Positions 4,494 through 5,434 of a stretch of DNA of 5,434 bases are shown piece after piece (within the stretch, counting starts at the first letter, position 1; each line of letters starts with the position of its first letter). This DNA is from Acidobacteriaceae bacterium (GTDB taxonomy: Bacteria; Acidobacteriota; Terriglobia; Terriglobales; Acidobacteriaceae), in NCBI GenBank assembly GCA_003135495.1, contig PLBX01000010.1:2957-8390 (forward strand), read 5' to 3'. The notes under the pieces are model-generated. The model ran no database searches. It worked only from the letters and a program-made list of their open reading frames with translations, and was not told where the DNA came from. The translations under genes and the position numbers were made by a program.

Positions 4494-5434
4494 ATGCCCA
4501 GGAGTTGGCGTAGTTCTCGTTGGTTCAATAGAGATGACGAAGTTGGCTTCAGCCACCGGGCTGCGCTCCGCTCGGAGGGCTACACTCCACGATCGTTCGA
4601 AAACCGGCCTGTGGTGGGGATTTGCAATTCGTGGAGCGAACTCAACAATTGCAATCTCCATTTGCGAGCTGTTGCTGATGCGGTGAAGCGCGGGGTGTGG
4701 GCCGCGGGCGGTTTTCCTTTGGAATTCATGACCATCTCCCTGGGCGAAGAGCTGATGATGCCCACGGCTATGCTCTACCGCAACCTTATGGCGATGGACG
4801 TGGAGGAGATGGTCCGCTCCCATCCTATGGATGGAGTGATACTGCTTTGTGGATGCGACAAAACCACTCCGGCGCAGTTGATGGGTATTGCCAGTATTGA
4901 CGTGCCTGCGATCCTTGTTCCAGGCGGTCCGATGCTGAACGGGATGTGGCGAAACAAGCCGGTGGGCTCTGGAACCGACCTCTGGAAAACCTGGGATGAC
5001 AGGCGGGCTGGCCGGGTCAGCGATGAGCAATGGGAGGAACTGGAAGCATCGATATCCCGTAGTCCCGGTCACTGCATGACCATGGGAACCGCCAGCACGA
5101 TGACGAGCTTGGCGGAAGCCTTGGGAATGACGCTGCCCGGTTGTGCGAGCATTCCCGCAGCGGATTCCCGACGCTACGCCATGGCTGAGTCAAGCGGTCG
5201 ACGGATCGTTGAACTCATCAACGAAGATCTCCGGCCTTCGCGTATCATGACGCGGCTCGCCTTTGAGAACGCGATTCGAGTTTTTGCGGCTTTAGGTGGA
5301 TCCACCAATGCGGTAATACACCTTATAGCGATTGCTGGCAGGCTGGGCATTCCTTTACCGCTTTCAAGATTTGACGAGCTAGCCCGTTCCACCCCCACCA
5401 TTGCCCATATTCAGCCTTGCGGGAAGTATCTGAT
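4494..5434 (+). CDS. IlvD/EDD-family Fe-S sugar-acid dehydratase (copy 2, 3' end missing)
   Basis: An open frame runs from ATG 4494 past the window edge, giving the first 313 residues of a second dehydratase of the same branch. Its [2Fe-2S] ligands are Cys53 (NNCN), Cys121 (GCDKT) and Cys194 (GHCMTMGTAST). Glu85, Asp122 and Lys123 match the Mg site, and GGSTNAVIHL is conserved further on. The part holding the catalytic serine lies outside the window. It aligns with copy 1 without gaps through the third cysteine, and about 73 of 122 residues match between W10 and G131. Differences close to the active site include NNCNL for TPCNA and Met89 where copy 1 has Arg92, suggesting a different substrate. 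An in-frame TGA at 4431-4433 and no other good start favour ATG 4494. The ribosome site GGAAAG (4483-4488) is weak. It has its own promoter, so it is probably a separate transcription unit. Confidence 0.9.
   Translation, partial: MPRSWRSSRWFNRDDEVGFSHRAALRSEGYTPRSFENRPVVGICNSWSELNNCNLHLRAVADAVKRGVWAAGGFPLEFMTISLGEELMMPTAMLYRNLMAMDVEEMVRSHPMDGVILLCGCDKTTPAQLMGIASIDVPAILVPGGPMLNGMWRNKPVGSGTDLWKTWDDRRAGRVSDEQWEELEASISRSPGHCMTMGTASTMTSLAEALGMTLPGCASIPAADSRRYAMAESSGRRIVELINEDLRPSRIMTRLAFENAIRVFAALGGSTNAVIHLIAIAGRLGIPLPLSRFDELARSTPTIAHIQPCGKYL

Noticed and set aside
4416..5072. Minus-strand open frame of 218 codons opposite the second dehydratase
   Set aside because: The plus strand here encodes a clear IlvD/EDD protein with all three cysteine motifs, and the minus frame is Arg/His/Pro-rich with no family resemblance.

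Overview
This window reads as one stretch of a bacterial sugar-acid or aromatic catabolism locus, all on the plus strand. Coding DNA is moderately GC-rich (about 60% where counted by hand), genes are tightly packed, and Shine-Dalgarno sites are strong (GGAGG, AGGAGG). The esterase leader peptide and the mix of a secreted esterase with sugar-acid enzymes would suit a soil plant-matter degrader, for example an Acidobacteriota or Proteobacteria member. That taxonomic guess is an inference from style and not from any marker gene.

Layout: the last 40 codons of an unrecognised gene (1-123); a secreted alpha/beta-hydrolase esterase (155-1051); a 121-nt gap rich in inverted repeats; then a compact three-gene operon of a short-chain dehydrogenase (1173-1886), a 2,4'-dihydroxyacetophenone-dioxygenase-type cupin (1903-2454, start set by its AGGAGG site) and a full-length IlvD/EDD-family Fe-S dehydratase (2476-4206). 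A 287-nt AT-rich gap (4207-4493) follows. It holds a 29-nt-spaced direct repeat with a palindromic core, a stem-loop, a perfect 14-bp palindrome, further ATGTCAGT repeats and a good sigma70-like promoter. That promoter drives a second IlvD/EDD dehydratase (4494 to the window end, truncated), which is about 60% identical to the first over an ungapped 122-residue stretch counted by hand.

Working model (inference): the esterase releases or opens an ester or lactone outside the cytoplasm. The two dehydratases convert aldonic-type sugar acids to 2-keto-3-deoxy acids, the SDR oxidises a hydroxyl, and the cupin may cleave a C-C bond next to a carbonyl using O2. Pairing an aromatic-ketone-type cupin dioxygenase with sugar-acid dehydratases in one operon is the most intriguing point. 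The gap between the two dehydratases looks like a mobile-element scar or a complex operator region.
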